DNA of 64,000 nucleotides. It comes from Pachypanchax playfairii (taxonomy: Eukaryota; Chordata; Actinopteri; Cyprinodontiformes; Aplocheilidae). Of this stretch, positions 63,400 through 64,000 are shown piece after piece (the first letter of the stretch is position 1; the number at the start of each line of letters is the position of its first letter). Position numbers and translations under genes: made by a program. The notes beneath the pieces were generated by a model. The model worked only from the letters and a program-made list of their open reading frames with translations, made no database searches and was not told the origin of the DNA. The stretch is from positions 3,664,819-3,728,818 of the forward strand of contig SSNP01000001.1 of assembly GCA_006937955.1 (NCBI GenBank). The letters are read 5' to 3'.

Positions 63400-63640
63400 T
63401 TATTTAAACTTCTGTGTGGACAACATTATCCCCTCCAGAACAGTGAAGTTCTTTCCCAACAACAATCCCTGGATCCCCATTGATCCGAAAGAATGACTTA
63501 ACATGAAAAAAAGAGTTTTCAGGGAGGCAGACAGAGATGTATTGAGAAGTGTACAAGGAGAACTTAATGTCAAGATTAGAGACAACAAGGAAGTATACAG
63601 GAAAAAGCTGGAGAACAAGCTCCAGCAAAACAACAATGTT
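63400..63640 (+). mobile_element. LINE fragment, linker between endonuclease and RT
   Basis: The plus-strand frame reads FCVDNIIPSRTVKFFPNNNP, then WIPIDPKE, a stop, then LNMKKRVFREADRDVLRSVQ and NKEVYRKKLENKLQQNN. This is the recurrent teleost non-LTR pattern 'FC.D..IPTRTV..FPNNKPW.....K.LLN.KKRAFR.GD...LR.VQ.ELK..IR..K..YR.KLE..LQ.NN'. The frame then runs into unrelated sequence at about 63640. The in-frame stop and both missing flanks show a dead fragment. Confidence 0.75.
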
Positions 63641-63830
63641 GCGTTCACACCACACTCTTTGTCAGCATCAAGCAACGCTCACAACGCATCTAGTTTGACG
63701 CTTGTATGTAGAAGCTTGCAAAGCCTGCCACTTCTGAGCAAAAAAGAGCGCGTAGGCAGGGCTTCCTCTGTCCTCTCAAATTATTTTTGGAATGAAATTT
63801 TAAAAATATGGGCAAACGTCTTTTGACAAC
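63638..63830. mobile_element. MITE-like fragment abutting the LINE piece
   Basis: GCGTTCACACCACACTCTTT followed by GTCAGCATCAAGCAACGCTC and TTTGACGCTTGTATG resembles the ends of teleost MITEs that begin 'gcgttcacacc'. The other end was not identified. It starts exactly where LINE similarity stops. Confidence 0.4.
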
Positions 63831-64000
63831 ATCCTGTTTAGATTCTGATTCTAGCTCTTGACAGAAGTATATTTATATTATTAGAAGTATATTATATTTG
63901 AGTGTAGCAAAGGATAAACAGAGGGTAATTAAATTATAAAGAAAAATAACTCCACAGATCACATATACAAAATCAAATACTAAGCTAGAAATATTTATAC

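Larger units (their letters stand above)
48020..64000 (+). other. AVEN: AVEN intron 2 (open at the right edge)
   Basis: No segment encoding the expected continuation (D-S-F-x-Q-F-R-F-x-E-E-K-E-W) was seen on the plus strand up to 64000, so the intron is at least 16 kb. AVEN introns are also long in mammals. Apart from the elements listed separately, the stretches 49.4-56.2, 56.8-59.3, 59.4-63.4 and 63.8-64.0 kb hold nothing I can identify. They contain poly(T) runs (53497-53510, 56812-56829, 61738-61753) and a purine-rich block at 54211-54290. Confidence 0.65.

Noticed and set aside
1..64000. CRISPR arrays, bacterial operons, tRNA/rRNA genes
   Set aside because: No regularly spaced repeats, no ribosome-binding-site-linked gene strings, and no full cloverleaf or rRNA motif was seen. 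The introns show eukaryotic nuclear DNA.

Overview
This is vertebrate nuclear DNA, almost certainly from a teleost fish. It is AT-rich, has short GT-AG introns inside compact genes, and carries teleost-type non-LTR, MITE and LTR repeats. Four genes are recognisable by their proteins: KATNBL1 (+, coding exons 35523-38160), EMC7 (+, 39127-40783), CHRM5 (-, single coding exon 44386-45879) and the first two coding exons of AVEN (+, 46242-48019). No bacterial operon, CRISPR or tRNA gene is visible.

Layout. Positions 1-34.7 kb hold no confidently assignable gene. This stretch contains a solo LTR with a 5-bp target duplication (18630-19402), two TTAA-flanked MITEs (14319-14815 and 26658-27188), two 5'-truncated non-LTR retrotransposon ends on the minus strand (29.94-30.54 kb and 34.04-34.54 kb), a (GGAT)n microsatellite and several decayed copies of a SINE-like dispersed repeat. 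Two short blocks near the left edge (minus strand 234-360 and 388-437) look like exons of an unidentified gene. From 34.7 to 48.0 kb the four genes are packed closely; the KATNBL1 poly(A) signal is under 0.5 kb from the EMC7 start codon. From 48.0 kb to the right edge no further AVEN exon was recognised, so this is read as a very long AVEN intron 2. It holds a Tc1/mariner-type MITE beside a GC-rich hAT-like element, a decayed Tc1-like transposase, a perfect 18-bp hairpin and a LINE fragment.

Biology. The genes are not a pathway. They are a conserved linkage block: the order and relative orientation KATNBL1-EMC7-CHRM5-AVEN match human 15q14 (reversed), from recalled knowledge of the human map. 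KATNBL1 is a katanin-binding con80 protein. EMC7 is a lumenal/TM subunit of the ER membrane insertase. CHRM5 is the Gq-coupled M5 muscarinic receptor. AVEN is an RGG-rich anti-apoptotic and translation regulator. CHRM5 and AVEN are head to head, and the CHRM5 coding exon is preceded by a splice acceptor that points back towards AVEN, so the CHRM5 5' exon(s) should lie antisense to AVEN, upstream of or inside it. I found no clear new biological system. The strongest unexplained signals are the exon-like blocks at the left edge, the TATA/5' splice site pair at 42.84 kb and the AVEN-intron hairpin.
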